DNA of 64,000 bases from Adonisia turfae CCMR0081 (GTDB lineage Bacteria; Cyanobacteriota; Cyanobacteriia; Phormidesmidales; Phormidesmidaceae), in NCBI RefSeq assembly GCF_011009555.1, contig NZ_QXHD01000004.1:2428983-2492982 (forward strand). Reading direction: 5' to 3'. Positions 19,901 through 27,364 of the stretch are shown piece by piece. Every line of letters starts with the position of its first letter. The stretch's first letter is position 1. Under the pieces are notes generated by a model. The model searched no databases and was not told the origin of the DNA. It was given only the letters and a program-made list of their open reading frames with translations. Both the position numbers and the translations under genes were made by a program.

Positions 19901-22900
19901 AGGCGATATCTCCGTTGATGCCGATTTGCTCTCTCTGCGAAATCAATCGGACATCAGCGCCACCACCGCCAGTACCGACGGCGGCAACATCAGCATTCAA
20001 GCAGAAGATGCCCTGATCCTGGCCGATCGCAGTGAAATTAATGCCACAGCCGGTACAGCGGCTGCCGGGGGAGATGGCGGAAATATCGACATCAACGCCC
20101 AATTTATTGTTGCGCTGCGGGAAGGTCAAAACCGGATTACGGCTGAAGCGTTTCAAGGTAACGGCGGTAATATCAACATTGTTACCATTGCCTTGCTAGG
20201 TACAGAGGTGCTCGATATTTCCGCCTCTTCCCAGTTTGGCTTAGATGGTGAAGTCTCCATTAATTCCCCCAATCTTGATCCAGCTAGAGGCTTAACCCAG
20301 CTGCCCACTAATCTGACCGACGCCAGTAATCAAATTGCCAATGCCTGCGCTATTGATCAACAGGGTCAAGCCCAATTTGTTGTCACTGGCCGTGGCGGTT
20401 TACCCACAACACCCGCCAGTCTGGCCACCAGCTTTTATCTACTATCTGACCTAGGCGTTCGTCAGATACCCGTCATTTCACAAACACCCCAGCCCAAAGA
20501 AGTGAAGTTTGGGAACCCCCATGAAAATGTTGTCGAGCCCGCCAATAGTGTGAATCATCTGCTGCAACAAGCCGCCCGTGCCTACCACCGAGCGGACTAT
20601 GTACAGGCTATTAACCAATGGCAACAGGCGGCGACCCAGGTCAGTTCAGACGATGATCCTTCAACCTATGCAGCGATCCTCAGCAATCTTTCCCTGGCCC
20701 ATGCTCAGCTAGGGGATTGGCAGCGGGCAAATGCCGCCATCGTGGCCAGTCAGCAGCTCCTCACCCCTGATGTGGTTACCCCCCAACTGCTGGCTCAGGT
20801 TTTGAATGCCCGTGCCAGCCTTAACCTGGGTCAGGGAAATACACAAATGGCCATCACCGACTGGCAACAGGCCGCCGCTATCTATGACCATATTGGCGAT
20901 CGTTCAGGATACCAGCAGGCTCAGCTGAATCAGGTTCAAGTACTGCAATCAAGAGGGTTGTACCGTCAGGCTCAAGCTCAGCTACAAGACATTTGGGCAT
21001 CGTTAGAGAACGAGCCCCCATCATCTGAAAAAGCAATCCTACTATTGACATGGGGCAATAGCCTACGCATCAGTGGCGAACTATCCCAGGCAAAATCCAC
21101 CCTGGAAACTGCGCTGGCCATCGCCCAACAACTCAATCAGCCAGGGTTAACGAGTCGGATCTTACTTAATCTGGGACATGCTACCCAGGCTGATCAAGCC
21201 CTTGCCTATTATCAACAGGCATTTGCGATCGCACCCACTGCACTCAGTCGTTTTCAAGCCAGTATTAGCCAGCTTCGATTGCAGGCCAATCAAGACCCCG
21301 CAGCTGCCCAGCATCTTTGGGCCAATCTCAAACCCACAATCCAGCAATCTCAGCTGCCCACTAGCCATGAGGCCATGTATGCCCAATTAAACCTGGTTCA
21401 CACCGTCTTGAACTCTAGCCTTGAGCCGGTACCGGCTCATCTCTTGTCTCTGCTCGATCAGATTGCTCAACAGTCTCAGATCCTGCAAGATCCGGTTGCG
21501 GAAGCTTACACCCTGGGTTATCAGGGAGAGATTTACCGTCAACAACAACAGTGGCAACAAGCCGAAGCTTTGACACAAAAAGCATTCCGTCAGGCCCAAA
21601 CCCTACAACTCCCAGAAGTGATATATCCTGTTGCTCTGCAGCTAGGTCGGTTGCACAAAACTCAAGGTAAACGTGCCCAAGCCATCGATGCCTATGGGGC
21701 CGCCATTGATGCACTAGAAATTTTACGCAAAGACCTGATCGCCACCAGCGATGATGTTCAATTCACGTTTCGAGATGATGTAGAACCGATTTATCGGGAA
21801 TTTGTCAAACTCTTATTGTCAGACAACACCAGCCATTCTCCCCAAGAAAACGATCTAAGGAAGGCCAGAGAACTGATTGAGGCACTACAGGTCGCTGAAA
21901 TTAATGACTATTTCCAAGACGCCTGTGTGCAGGGATCGTCTACCTTTGCTGACGAAATTGACCCAGCGGCGGCCGTTATTTATCCAATTCTGTTGGAGGA
22001 GCGCCTTGACGTTATTATTAGCGTTGGCGGTAATCTAACGCATTACAGTCAGCCCGTTTCTTCTCACGAAGTAGAAACAACCATTCAACAACTGCTCGGA
22101 TCGTTGACATCGCCTATTCGAGCGAGACGCACCAGCACTACTCAACAGCTACAGCAAGTCTACGATTGGATAATCCGTCCAGCAGAAGCCGATTTAGAAC
22201 AACAAAATATTGAAAACCTTGTATTTGTGGCAGATGGCGTTTTACGCACATTACCACTGACAACTCTCCATGATGGAGAACACTATCTGATTGAAAAGTA
22301 TAATGTTGTTCTTTCTCCAGGCTTAAGTCTATTAGACCCACAGCCTTTGCCACAGCAGGGCCTAAACATGTTGGTGGGTGGACTCAGTGAGGCTCGCTCT
22401 GGCTTCCCCGCTCTACCCTTTGTCCCAGAAGAGGTCCAGGACGTCACGGCGCAAATTCCAAATAATCAAGTCTTACTCAATCAGACCCTAACTCAGCCTA
22501 ATTTGCTGAACAGCCTCAAAACAGCCCCAGCCAATGTGGTGCATTTGGCTACCCATGGAGAATTTGGGGCAACAGCTGAAGACACATTTATCTTGACTTG
22601 GGAAGGAAAACTCACCATGGAGGAAATGAGCCATGTGCTACGGGCACGAAATAGTAGTGACCTATCCCCGGTAGAGCTATTGGTCTTTAGTGCTTGTAAA
22701 ACAGCATCCGGCGATAGTCGAGCTGTCTTAGGGATTGCTGGTACAGCCATTCGTTCTGGGGTACGCAGTACCTTAGCCGGACTATGGGCCATTAATGATC
22801 AAGCCGCCGCTGCCTTTATGGGTGAGTTTTACCAGGCGTTGGCACAGCCAGGAGTGACTAAGGCAGAAGCCTTTAGACAGGCACAGTTAACCTTGATGCA

Positions 22901-22964
22901 AGATCCAGAGTTAGCCTCTCCCTACTTCTGGAGTCCGTTTGTCCTGGTAGGGAACTGGCTATAG
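13989..22964 (+). CDS. Giant FHA-type TPS protein with P-domain, TPR and CHAT
   Basis: A 2991-residue protein, counted from the ATG at 13989. A late hydrophobic segment ending A-L-A-Q (~residue 83) is the probable signal peptide, so the real start may be 14079 (AAAGG upstream) or 14121. Residues ~86-330 are the haemagglutinin-type two-partner-secretion domain (L-F-L-L-N-P-N-G-I-I-F-G-P). Residues ~548-685 look like a proprotein-convertase P-domain (F-T-V-P-D-G...L-T-S-P-D-D-D...I-V-D-N-V). A long Gly/Ser/Thr beta-helix made of G-G-D-I repeats runs to ~2110. TPR-like helices occupy ~2190-2600. The C-terminus is a CHAT caspase-fold domain with the catalytic pair H2856 (LATHGEF) and C2903 (FSACKTA). 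The architecture FHA-TPR-CHAT occurs in cyanobacteria; function is unproven. No TpsB pore gene lies in the window. Confidence 0.9.
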   Translation: MMGKSRTIKGNFSKLLGWKILSTVLTLQKVMIDFRGASENQNSNMSSSQKSTHIKDQQHSEKLKQLLILSFCSLLPTRPALAQLIPDATTNTQIQPNVNVRGLPSDLIEGGTIRSDNLFHSFQEFNIAPGQAVYFANPLDISNIFSRITGQNTSSIDGTLGVLGSANLFLLNPNGIIFGPSASLDIPGSFTASTAEAFTFGDDVEFSATNPQAPPLLTLSVTPGVQLGQGDITNAGSLAVPSGQTLTLQGRNITHTGDLMVPGGTVGLFGETVGVLDSALIDVSESNGGGTVLIGGLLQGANPELNAQRTFIGPNTRIIANALQSGNGGTVAIWSDQVTGFYGDITARGANNPVQFSNGGFVEVSSGGHLIFRGAVDTTAPFGQTGILLLDPTTITIANGTADSAADGTDSFAGNASGLAGQVLSAPLSAINDVSPSTIFESELEGLSGDTDVILEATDGITVEDLADNQLRFSNGTGRIAFIADANGDGIGDVVMLDLQDTLATNGRDLTISGANFLLGNIDTSTLSEEITVDVDAGGPIPATGTSGSAQFSFTVPDGVGTVDDLDVRFSAAHTFDADLTVTLTSPDDDSLILFDRVGGNGDNFQDTLFDDDAPGSINDGTAPFLGTLRPNEDLDLFAGNVADGVWILDIVDNVGGDSGELFQAGDFAPWGEAAGTQLLFAILTEGNGGALELRSTGDILANDITTSGVGAEGQGGSVVIDAGGALSLTNINTSASGGGGDIAIASQGNISINDFNTVAQTFGGIGDVVGGDSGNITIAGQGNVAIGNGNTSMQTFGGTDNVFGGDSGNIEISAQGSILTGDLTTGATTFSSNADNVVEGRGGNITLSTALGNISANRLDTYAQGMSGNTLTGADSGDIILSSTSGDIQVSSLGTFSNDFASGDIIDIGERGDITITTTSGNVDISNIVSRLLATGNNITGGGGGDLSVSTISGDVTLGSMTAISQVYGDNVTGGFGGNITIASDSGNLDIGPLSSDSRVRSSSSNSAGGTGGDVRLSTGTGTISSDDIITSSNGAGGQGGAVVIEGELLSLANIDTSASGDGGDIEIASQSGVTTGDLITEARTLGGSANVVGGDGGDITIASQGNLLTGDLTTSVITFSSGDNIVAGSGGNIALSTTSGDILTGTLTTDTNSTGGNLTAGEGGDITLSTTSGNIQIPSILTISRAIADDDIVTGNGGDIAITTTSGNIDISNANARTIAGGDNATGGSGGVFFVSTLSGDVTLGSITSTSNISGETVSGGSGGNLNVFTNSGNIDVGGVSLNSTTSNSSSSSAVVSGGTGGDILLSTVTGNISSRSLQATTIISGNTENLIAGTGGQVEIASEAGTINLQTINTSTSQSSSTGTLMGGRGGDISITNRTGDILVTSGLETSSNTSSSAQTAPTIVGGDGGNISITNDVGDITTQVLRTFASTSSSTGSTQGGDGGSITLSSNSGDITVTDSISTFASLNAADSDDAVGGDGGDLSIFSNSGEIDLNVPISTFSFSEAGASGNGGDISLITEQGNILGTNVLTGEALSLRSFSISENAAGSGSGGQVILSAQDLISGLDILTVSSQGQAGNLLVNGTGDLLLDNVDLITSATVSVNIGSGPPLIIEIDGIGESGDVDIIGNGDLTLGNSSIISSAQGIRDAGDVRITSPGLITIQDETQISSNTVSSGAAGDISINSDTEILVTGDNTFLSAVTDAQGSAGNILLNAPQLTLADNARITATATATATGIEGSGSITLNASSMDLAGEVGVFAETEGQTPAGTLTLQPFDTNFGQGAAVLDPELSILLAPGANISASTSGQGQGGSLQVFAPEAITIAGPGRLAVESRGVGDAGDIEIETQQLTLTDDVEISASTFGTLPLPNTGTSGFSSPGDAGDIRVNVDTANITNGATIQTNTEGIGNAGSIDVNVSDTLRLNGGAIAANTTSTSTGRGGNINVTANTARLSNGSITVNSQGEGQGGDISVDADLLSLRNQSDISATTASTDGGNISIQAEDALILADRSEINATAGTAAAGGDGGNIDINAQFIVALREGQNRITAEAFQGNGGNINIVTIALLGTEVLDISASSQFGLDGEVSINSPNLDPARGLTQLPTNLTDASNQIANACAIDQQGQAQFVVTGRGGLPTTPASLATSFYLLSDLGVRQIPVISQTPQPKEVKFGNPHENVVEPANSVNHLLQQAARAYHRADYVQAINQWQQAATQVSSDDDPSTYAAILSNLSLAHAQLGDWQRANAAIVASQQLLTPDVVTPQLLAQVLNARASLNLGQGNTQMAITDWQQAAAIYDHIGDRSGYQQAQLNQVQVLQSRGLYRQAQAQLQDIWASLENEPPSSEKAILLLTWGNSLRISGELSQAKSTLETALAIAQQLNQPGLTSRILLNLGHATQADQALAYYQQAFAIAPTALSRFQASISQLRLQANQDPAAAQHLWANLKPTIQQSQLPTSHEAMYAQLNLVHTVLNSSLEPVPAHLLSLLDQIAQQSQILQDPVAEAYTLGYQGEIYRQQQQWQQAEALTQKAFRQAQTLQLPEVIYPVALQLGRLHKTQGKRAQAIDAYGAAIDALEILRKDLIATSDDVQFTFRDDVEPIYREFVKLLLSDNTSHSPQENDLRKARELIEALQVAEINDYFQDACVQGSSTFADEIDPAAAVIYPILLEERLDVIISVGGNLTHYSQPVSSHEVETTIQQLLGSLTSPIRARRTSTTQQLQQVYDWIIRPAEADLEQQNIENLVFVADGVLRTLPLTTLHDGEHYLIEKYNVVLSPGLSLLDPQPLPQQGLNMLVGGLSEARSGFPALPFVPEEVQDVTAQIPNNQVLLNQTLTQPNLLNSLKTAPANVVHLATHGEFGATAEDTFILTWEGKLTMEEMSHVLRARNSSDLSPVELLVFSACKTASGDSRAVLGIAGTAIRSGVRSTLAGLWAINDQAAAAFMGEFYQALAQPGVTKAEAFRQAQLTLMQDPELASPYFWSPFVLVGNWL

Positions 22965-22974
22965 GCTGCTGTGT

Positions 22975-23802
22975 CTAAGGACGATGCAGATACATTAACC
23001 CAAATAGACCCATACCCAAGACAGCGGCTGTGCCCATAGGTTCAGGCACAGATTGAGTTGCAGGCTCAGAAACCGTAGGCATTACAGATTGAGTAACAGC
23101 GGGCAGCACAGGGGGCGTAACAGGAGGTGTAACCACAGGAGTGGGAATCACATCGGCTGCTGGGCTGTTAAACCCTCTGATCGCAATAACAACATCATTA
23201 AAATCACGATCATTGCGACGACCTATGCGATCTTCAAATCCCAAGAGTAAAAATTCACCTGATTTATAGCTAGCGATATGGGCTTCACCATCAGGATTTT
23301 TACTAGCATCCATACCAAACAGGTTGCCATCAGCCTGTAAGAAGAAATCGACAACGGTACCGTTAGGCATTGCCCCCAAACTCTTTCCCTGGCCAAGCGA
23401 TAAGGGGCCATCGGCCTCAGGGATTAAGCTATAGGGGGAGGCAATATCATTCCAAATAGTATTTAAATGATGGCCAGCATCTGTTGAATAGAACAGCTGG
23501 CTCCTAATAGCAGCTCCTTCATTAATAAAGAAGACTTCAATGTTATCTACCCCAGTCTCCCAGGTAACATCGTCCAGACTGACAGGGTTAAGGGCGGCAT
23601 CACTAATGGCACTTCCCTCTTGATTGGTGGCCAGTCGATTAAATAATGACCATTGAGCATAGCTGAGCCCATAGCGATGGCCTAGCTGTTGCTCATAGGC
23701 CACTTTAGAAAGACTGGCAGCCTCTGCACCTGGGGTAAATACTGTGGCTGCCATCAGCGCAGCACAACATGATGTGAAGACCTGTGTAAACTTTATACTC
23801 AT
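22975..23802 (-). CDS. DUF4114 protein with PEP-CTERM sorting signal
   Basis: A 275-residue exported protein. It has an N-terminal signal peptide ending near P-G-A-E-A-A, a DUF4114-type core ending in the acidic motif D-R-D-F-N-D-V-V-I-A-I, a Pro/Thr/Val-rich linker, and a C-terminal PEP-CTERM tail: V-P-E-P, a hydrophobic helix and a final H-R-P. PEP-CTERM proteins are processed by exosortase and reach the envelope or matrix; no exosortase gene is in the window. The gene converges on the giant FHA-CHAT gene with a 10-bp gap. Its upstream region carries an 11-bp inverted repeat (23822-23853) and element C. Confidence 0.88.
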   Translation of the reverse strand: MSIKFTQVFTSCCAALMAATVFTPGAEAASLSKVAYEQQLGHRYGLSYAQWSLFNRLATNQEGSAISDAALNPVSLDDVTWETGVDNIEVFFINEGAAIRSQLFYSTDAGHHLNTIWNDIASPYSLIPEADGPLSLGQGKSLGAMPNGTVVDFFLQADGNLFGMDASKNPDGEAHIASYKSGEFLLLGFEDRIGRRNDRDFNDVVIAIRGFNSPAADVIPTPVVTPPVTPPVLPAVTQSVMPTVSEPATQSVPEPMGTAAVLGMGLFGLMYLHRP

Positions 23803-23821
23803 TAATTTTTTCCCGCAGCGA

Positions 23822-23853
23822 CGATAGTGGATTGTGCGATATATCCACTATCG
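23822..23853. promoter_or_regulatory. 11-bp inverted repeat in leader of the PEP-CTERM gene
   Basis: CGATAGTGGAT (23822-23832) and ATCCACTATCG (23843-23853) are perfect inverted copies with a 10-bp loop, 20 bp before the start codon. It could be an operator or a leader hairpin. Confidence 0.6.
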
Positions 23854-23884
23854 CCAATGGCAACAACAGAAAAAATCCCGGTTT

Positions 23885-23923
23885 ATTCAGGTTTATTCAG
23901 GAAAAAAGCAGATTTATTCAGGT
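23885..23923 (+). promoter_or_regulatory. TTCAGGT tetramer element C
   Basis: Units start at 23885 (TTCAGGT), 23895 (TTCAGGA), 23907 (AGCAGAT) and 23917 (TTCAGGT), with spacings 10, 12 and 10 bp. It is 83-121 bp upstream of the minus-strand PEP-CTERM gene. Confidence 0.7.
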
Positions 23924-23928
23924 GTTGG

Positions 23929-23967
23929 GAAAGAAAAAGCGAGTATGGAACTATCCACACTCGCTTT
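23929..23967 (-). terminator. Terminator of the second RTX protein gene
   Basis: AAAGCGAGT...ACTCGCTTT forms a 14-bp stem with one mismatch (23936-23967). On the minus strand it is followed by a T-rich run (complement of 23931-23938). It lies 130 bp past the RTX stop and directly abuts element C. Confidence 0.75.
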
Positions 23968-24096
23968 AATCGCCCATAGAAAACTCAACTCGATGCCAGG
24001 TTGATCTTTTGCAGATAGTTAAAGACAACTAGAACCATGACAACACCAGTATCTATAGCAAAACTAGCTATAGCAAAACTTGTCTTGGTCAATCGG

Positions 24097-26541
24097 TTAA
24101 ACAAACTGCGCCTGGGCAACAGATATGTTGGCATCTTGAACAAAACCAATCAAATCTGGTTGGTCATCGAGTCCTACATAGCTGATTTGCGTGCCTGCCC
24201 CCAGACCGTTAAAGTCCTCGACAAAGGTAAAGTCGTAGCTCTGGTTGGACACAGAAGACAGATCCTGAAGTTGAATCTGATCTGGACCACGTCCAAAATC
24301 AGTGATCACAGCCAGATCAGCATCACCCATACCCTGATAGAAAACATGTTTGTCGTTCCCCAGTACGAAGGTATCTCTACCATTACCGCCCGTTAAAATA
24401 TCAAATTCACCTTTTCCTGGATTGCGTGAAGGTTGATCAACGCCCGAGAGCCTATCTGGAGCGTTGCCTCCATTGAGAATATCGTCTCCAGATGTTCCGG
24501 TCAGGATATCTTTCCCATTGCCCCCGTTTTGGGTCTTGCCAACTCGTACTTTGACCGTTCCAGTGTCCAGAAGTTCACCGTCACTGACTGTGTAATCGAA
24601 CGTAGCAACACCGCTAAATCTTTTATTAGTCGAAGTGTAAATAATATTGCCGTCATCATTCAGAGTCACTGTGCCAACTGTCTTGCCATTCCTACTGACG
24701 GCATTTGCTGTCACTCCAGTGATCAACAGGGCATCACCGTTAGCATCGGTATCATTCGCCAAGAGAGTTGATGCCAGGATAGTCTTAGGATTGTTGAGGC
24801 TTTGATTAGCCGTTGCAATATCGTCAACAGCGACGGGAGATTCATTACTAGGACCACTAATGGCAATGTTCAGATTGACAGTGGCCGTATCGATTGCACC
24901 GGTCCCATCAGCAATTGTATAGGTAAAGCTATCCTCTACAACCCCATTTCCCAAGGAGCTATCAGGAGTATAGATAAAGCTACCATCACTATTGAGGGTT
25001 AAATTACCAAAGTCTAGCTGTATTGGGTTTCCGATCAGCGTATCATTGTCATTGGCAGCAATGATTGTAAGGGACGTGCCCTCAAAGTCAAAATCGGAAC
25101 CCTGGCCATTATCCGATAGCACATTACCCGCAAACGAGTCAGTACTGGTTAAGGCAAAGACATCATCGACGGCAATGGGGATAAGATTAGTCGCAATTGA
25201 CTCAATTTGGGTATCGAGATTGGTGCCAGTATTTTCAGTAATCACATCATCAAAAGTTTTGATCCCAACAACAGCAGCCTCCAGGTCATTGGCGACTTGA
25301 TTTTGGGTAACTTGCTGGGCCTGAAAGATGTTGACTACTGCATCCTGAGGAGAGTTATTGGTTGCCGTAGTTAAGATTGCTCCCGTACTGGCCGCAATCA
25401 CCTCACTGATGGCAGTACTATTGTTGCTAACAGTGTCTAAATCGAGCGAAGGATCCTGATTTTTAAGGTTGGTGACCGTTGCCTCAAGGATAGTCTTCAC
25501 CGTATCAACATCACCCAAGTCAACAGCATTTCCGGCTTCTGCCTCAGGTTGGATCACCTCAAGGGCTGTCATGGCAGTCGTGAGCTGCAGCGTCATGGGT
25601 GACTTATCTGGTAACGCCCCTGACAGGGTCTCCCCAGTCTGGACAATCAGGGTTTGCAAAGACACCAAATCAGCTAATACCTCAGCTCCCACGGCATCAC
25701 CATTGGCCGCAGCCGAGAGCGGGTTAAAGTTGGTTAGATCGAGAGAATCGGGCAGGTCAAACGCCGTCTTGATCAGAGCTTGTGATTCTGCCGAAAGCAG
25801 TCCCACATTACTAAAACCGTCTCCTAGGGTGAGGTTGCGAAAGTCGAACCCTGAGTCATTAACACTGAGGTTAAAGTCTGCAATTGCATCTGGAGTGCCC
25901 CCTACGGTGGGATCATCAACAAAAACATTAATGTTGAATTCAGACTGGACATCAAAATCCAGGTTAGTGCCAGCGGCTAGAAATAATTCAGTACCCTCGA
26001 TTTCAAAATTAGCGGCATCAGCCCCTGTGAGCCCAAGCGTGTTGGTGCCTAAATCATCATCGGTAACATTAATATCGGCAACCTTAATGCGAGTGGTCGT
26101 ATCTGTGTCTTCCCGTAAAGCAGCAGTACGATTGGTCAAAGTTACTGCACTGGGAGCTTGATTAATGCTACCAATGACTAAATCATTGTTAGCACTCAGA
26201 GATCCTGCCTCTCCTGGAGTAGGTAACGTCAAATCAGGAATATCGGGAGACTCAATGATGCCGATAGATCCTTCACTGAGATCAAAAGCTGTTGTTGAGA
26301 AATAGTCTAAGTCAGAGCTGACATCTCCAGACTGAACAGTATAGGTGAATTGTAATGTGTTGGATCCATTTCTGCCGCTGAAGTTAGCAAATCGATCGGT
26401 AGTGCCAGTCTCCAATAAAAGTCGTGGGTTTCCATTTACAAATAAGTTAGAGTTGTCAAACTCAACATTAATGGTAATGATATCGCCCACTGTATAGGCT
26501 TGATTGGAGTTAGGTGAGCTGACATTGATGATTTGAGCCAT
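24097..26541 (-). CDS. RTX protein with cadherin/VCBS-like domains
   Basis: An 814-residue protein from the internal ATG at 26541, chosen because M-A-Q-I-I-N-V opens the first recognisable domain; the frame extends to 26592. Residues ~1-115 are a bacterial beta-sandwich with G-D-I-I-T-I-N-V-E-F and L-Q-F-T-Y-T-V. A cadherin-like domain follows (~125-235), then a mostly helical Thr/Ala/Asp-rich segment (~240-460) that I cannot assign, two Ig/VCBS-like domains (~460-670, with N-D-T-D-A-N-G-D), and C-terminal RTX nonapeptides (~675-745). Ending in RTX repeats without a signal peptide fits type I secretion. Transporter genes are not visible. Element D lies upstream and a good terminator downstream. 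Confidence 0.82.
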   Translation of the reverse strand: MAQIINVSSPNSNQAYTVGDIITINVEFDNSNLFVNGNPRLLLETGTTDRFANFSGRNGSNTLQFTYTVQSGDVSSDLDYFSTTAFDLSEGSIGIIESPDIPDLTLPTPGEAGSLSANNDLVIGSINQAPSAVTLTNRTAALREDTDTTTRIKVADINVTDDDLGTNTLGLTGADAANFEIEGTELFLAAGTNLDFDVQSEFNINVFVDDPTVGGTPDAIADFNLSVNDSGFDFRNLTLGDGFSNVGLLSAESQALIKTAFDLPDSLDLTNFNPLSAAANGDAVGAEVLADLVSLQTLIVQTGETLSGALPDKSPMTLQLTTAMTALEVIQPEAEAGNAVDLGDVDTVKTILEATVTNLKNQDPSLDLDTVSNNSTAISEVIAASTGAILTTATNNSPQDAVVNIFQAQQVTQNQVANDLEAAVVGIKTFDDVITENTGTNLDTQIESIATNLIPIAVDDVFALTSTDSFAGNVLSDNGQGSDFDFEGTSLTIIAANDNDTLIGNPIQLDFGNLTLNSDGSFIYTPDSSLGNGVVEDSFTYTIADGTGAIDTATVNLNIAISGPSNESPVAVDDIATANQSLNNPKTILASTLLANDTDANGDALLITGVTANAVSRNGKTVGTVTLNDDGNIIYTSTNKRFSGVATFDYTVSDGELLDTGTVKVRVGKTQNGGNGKDILTGTSGDDILNGGNAPDRLSGVDQPSRNPGKGEFDILTGGNGRDTFVLGNDKHVFYQGMGDADLAVITDFGRGPDQIQLQDLSSVSNQSYDFTFVEDFNGLGAGTQISYVGLDDQPDLIGFVQDANISVAQAQFV

Positions 26542-26850
26542 CTTTGAAATTTTCCCTGAAAGAACAACTTGGGTAGAATGCCTAAACCACATCCAGGTTG
26601 AAACCTGCAGTTTCTTTTAGATCAAAACGACCACTTTAGGCCTGAAAAATATTTGATACAACATCGTAAACAATCATCAGAATTGATGATTGTTGCAGAA
26701 TTTATCTGCTAACTGTTATTGCATTATCTTTGGCCTGTTTCGTTATTAAAAAAACTACCAATGAGTGTAATAAAGGGCATAGAAGGGACTAGTAAGTCTT
26801 GTCCCCGTTTGGACATCTTCAATATCGCTAAAATCTTTAACAGAAACCAT

Positions 26851-26898
26851 CCTGAATCATTCAGATTTATTCAGGTAATTGTTCAGGTTTATTCAGGT
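26851..26898 (+). promoter_or_regulatory. TTCAGGT tetramer element D
   Basis: Units start at 26860 (TTCAGAT), 26870, 26882 and 26892 (TTCAGGT), with spacings 10, 12 and 10 bp. CCTGAA stands 9 bp before the first, as in elements A and E. It lies in the 820-bp divergent region between the second RTX gene and the second FHA-CHAT gene. Confidence 0.7.
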
Positions 26899-27065
26899 GC
26901 TGAAAGAAACAGTATTGTAACTGTCCTAAAAGAACTCAAACACAACTTATAGCCCAACCCTAGACTAGGGAAACATACATAGAACTGAGTTTATTGTTTT
27001 TAGTCAGATACCATCGTCGATATCCTTACTCTTTAAGGACTAACGATATTTTTAGTGCCAACAAT

Positions 27066-27113
27066 CCTGAATGCTGCAGGATTGTTCAGGTAAATATTCA
27101 GATTTATTCAGGT
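27066..27113 (+). promoter_or_regulatory. TTCAGGT tetramer element E
   Basis: Units start at 27075 (TGCAGGA), 27085 (TTCAGGT), 27097 (TTCAGAT) and 27107 (TTCAGGT), with spacings 10, 12 and 10 bp and CCTGAA 9 bp before the first. It is 252-299 bp upstream of the second FHA-CHAT gene. Confidence 0.7.
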
Positions 27114-27216
27114 TTTGGAAGAATCGGTGATTGTAATCATGGCAAGAGATTGATGCAGAGCACAATTTTTGCTCAGTGTGAGTTTAGGCCTTATTACCGA
27201 GTCTGCATTACTCATC

Positions 27217-27236
27217 TCGGTGCAACGATGCACCGA
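27217..27236. repeat. TCGGTGCA-ACGA-TGCACCGA inverted repeat
   Basis: A perfect 8-bp inverted repeat with a 4-nt centre, 129 bp before the second FHA-CHAT gene. It is related to the near-palindromes at 4808, 8815 and 12826. Confidence 0.5.
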
Positions 27237-27364
27237 ACTCGTTTATTTCATATTTTCTCCAACCGTGAAGCACCTGACTGTAATACTTCTTTAAAGTCCT
27301 AAGATTTATCTGAGATAATCAGATAGATGGATAATCGACCTAAAACTCCTACAGTTTTGAAACA

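Noticed and set aside
14387-20156. Several long minus-strand frames inside the giant FHA-CHAT gene
   Set aside because: They are shadows of the Gly/Asp/Ser/Thr repeat codons. They have no start signals and Pro/Ser-rich nonsense composition.
26719-27302. Two plus-strand frames of 77 and 102 codons before the second FHA-CHAT gene
   Set aside because: Both run through elements D and E and show no family-like pattern. The region is better read as regulatory DNA.
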